Assembly (NCBI GenBank): GCA_021835185.1
Contig: JAKBQO010000081.1
Span: forward strand, 1-6,766
Reading direction: 5' to 3'
Source: Thermoplasmata archaeon
GTDB taxonomy: Archaea; Thermoplasmatota; Thermoplasmata; Thermoplasmatales; Thermoplasmataceae
Length of the DNA stretch: 6,766 nt
Under the pieces are notes generated by a model. That model saw nothing but the letters and a program-made list of their open reading frames with translations, was not told the DNA's origin and did no database searches. The translations under genes were made by a program, and so were the position numbers. Shown in pieces: positions 6,053 to 6,766 of this stretch (positions within the stretch are counted from its first letter, which is position 1; the number at the start of each line of letters is the position of its first letter).

Positions 6053-6489
6053 ACCCTTTCGAATAATGGAATGGTTACACTTTTCTCTATCCCATCCATT
6101 GTCCTTAGCTGTTCAAGCACAAATTTTGATAGATCCCTCATTGATTTCTGTGCGGTAAGCAGCACTATATCCCAGTCACCGGTTACAATTGAGGCCGATA
6201 TGACATTGTCCATTTTTGATAAATTTAAACACAGTGTCCTCTGGTCTATGGATGCTTTGGGGTTATACTGTATCATAATATATGACATAACAGAATACCC
6301 GAGTTTGTCATAATTAAGGTCAACTGTATACTTTTTAATAAAGCCGTCCTTCCTCAGGCGTTCCATCCTCTCGAAAATAGTAGCACGGGGAATTTGAAGT
6401 GCGTTGGAAATATCAGAAATTTTATCCCTGCCGTGTTCCTTCAAATATTCAATTATTTTCATGTCCTTTTTATCGATATTCTCTAACAT
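6046..6489 (-). CDS. Lrp/AsnC-family transcriptional regulator
   Basis: The product has 147 residues, the usual family size. The N-terminal winged helix-turn-helix covers about residues 3-60, with recognition segment ISDISNALQIPRATIFERMERLRKDGFI at about 24-51. A hinge (YTVDLNYDKLGY) leads to the C-terminal RAM domain. The RAM domain carries the characteristic V-x-G-x-[WY]-D turn (VTGDWDIVLL) where amino-acid effectors bind between subunits. The family forms dimers and octamers that control amino-acid metabolism genes and often themselves. The ATG at 6489 is right for a leaderless mRNA, with a TATA box 22-31 nt upstream. The gene is divergent from an asparagine synthetase gene 93 bp away, the same arrangement as E. 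coli asnC/asnA. That makes asparagine-responsive control of the neighbour a fair inference. The stop lies 22 nt upstream of tRNA-Ser on the same strand. Confidence 0.93.
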   Translation of the reverse strand: MLENIDKKDMKIIEYLKEHGRDKISDISNALQIPRATIFERMERLRKDGFIKKYTVDLNYDKLGYSVMSYIMIQYNPKASIDQRTLCLNLSKMDNVISASIVTGDWDIVLLTAQKSMRDLSKFVLEQLRTMDGIEKSVTIPLFERVL

Positions 6490-6510
6490 TAAGGCAAAAT
6501 GATATAGCAG

Positions 6511-6520
6511 TATATAAAAG
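6511..6520 (-). promoter_or_regulatory. TATA box of the Lrp/AsnC-family gene
   Basis: The minus strand reads CTTTTATATA, ending 22 nt before the ATG at 6489, so the transcript should begin at or next to the start codon. Confidence 0.6.
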
Positions 6521-6527
6521 ATTTGTT

Positions 6528-6551
6528 TTAAACACGGAAAACCATGTAAAA
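6528..6551. promoter_or_regulatory. Imperfect dyad between divergent promoters, candidate Lrp/AsnC-family operator
   Basis: The pattern TTaaACAcGG-AAAA-CCaTGTaaAA pairs at 7 of 10 arm positions around an A4 centre. It lies between the TATA box of the regulator (6511-6520) and that of the asparagine synthetase gene (6554-6561). A G/C-containing dyad with an A/T-rich centre in this place is what an Lrp-family site would look like, but it matches no specific consensus I can quote. Confidence 0.4.
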
Positions 6552-6553
6552 TG

Positions 6554-6561
6554 TTTATAAA
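6554..6561 (+). promoter_or_regulatory. TATA box of the asparagine synthetase gene
   Basis: TTTATAAA is centred about 26 nt before the ATG at 6583, the exact spacing for a leaderless archaeal transcript starting at the start codon. Confidence 0.65.
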
Positions 6562-6582
6562 TTGTGATTTAATTAATATGTT

Positions 6583-6766
6583 ATGGAAACGATAAACAAA
6601 AATGAAGAGTATGTAAAGGAAGAAATTACAAGATCAATGCAACACCTTTCTGATAAGCGTGTGCAGCATGCAATAAAAGTACAGAGCTATATACGGTCAT
6701 ATGTGACAGATTTCCTGAGGGAAGCAGGATATATTGAAATTGCACCGATTATTATTTCTCCATTGA
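6583..6766 (+). CDS. Archaeal asparagine synthetase (AsnRS-like, AS-AR/AsnA type), N-terminal 61 codons
   Basis: The frame is open from the ATG at 6583 to the window edge. The residues after about 27 (HAIKVQSYIRSYVTDFLREAGYIEIAPIIISPL) have the class II aminoacyl-tRNA synthetase motif 1 pattern: a long amphipathic helix, then G[FY]-x(3)-P-x-[IM]-[LI]-SP. They resemble the start of the Pyrococcus abyssi archaeal asparagine synthetase as I remember it. There is no N-terminal OB-fold anticodon-binding domain, unlike true AsnRS or AspRS, and this supports the synthetase-paralogue reading. The enzyme would amidate aspartate to asparagine with ATP and ammonia in the cytoplasm. Motifs 2 and 3 lie outside the window, so activity cannot be judged. 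An alternative ATG at 6578 is out of frame. The TATA spacing supports 6583. Confidence 0.82.
   Translation, partial: METINKNEEYVKEEITRSMQHLSDKRVQHAIKVQSYIRSYVTDFLREAGYIEIAPIIISPL

Noticed and set aside
6071..6313. Plus-strand open frame of 80 codons
   Set aside because: It lies antisense to the well-supported RAM domain of the Lrp-family regulator.

Overview
The window looks like an archaeal chromosome segment, most likely from a Thermoplasmatales member such as a Ferroplasma relative. The evidence is an A+T-rich sequence heavy in ATA, AGG and AGA codons, TATA boxes 22-31 nt upstream of start codons (leaderless promoters), a tRNA gene without an encoded CCA, an archaeal-type asparagine synthetase, and a TPP riboswitch in front of an MFS transporter. 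I recall that last arrangement from Thermoplasma-type archaea. The genus is inferred.

Layout. Positions 1-276 (minus) hold the N-terminal 92 codons of an IS256/Mutator-type transposase that runs off the left edge. Positions 277-475 are non-coding and contain a hairpin that may belong to the insertion sequence. A TPP riboswitch (about 476-556) leads into a 12-helix MFS permease (586-1821), presumably a thiamine or thiamine-precursor transporter. A 312-base gap with no recognisable gene follows. Then comes a 1274-residue protein (2134-5958) with a DUF4011-like N-terminus, an SF1 (UPF1-like) helicase core and a C-terminal Vsr-like/MTES_1575 nuclease-type domain. This is the architecture of single-gene Hhe-type anti-phage candidates. 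Its last 19 bases overlap, antisense, the 3' end of a tRNA-Ser(GGA) gene (5940-6023, minus). An Lrp/AsnC-family regulator (6046-6489, minus) lies just upstream of the tRNA on the same strand. It is divergent from the first 61 codons of an archaeal asparagine synthetase (AsnRS-like, 6583 to the right edge).

How it fits together. The right end looks like a core locus in which an amino-acid-sensing regulator and an asparagine synthetase share a short divergent promoter region containing an imperfect dyad. The left and centre look accessory: a transposase, a riboswitch-controlled uptake gene, and a solitary putative defence gene abutting a tRNA gene. The most interesting points are the helicase-nuclease with an apparent substitution of a catalytic Asp (Pro at residue 1188), the helicase stop codon lying inside the tRNA gene, a 15-codon ORF starting inside the riboswitch just ahead of the permease start, and the AsnC-like/AsnA-like divergent pair.
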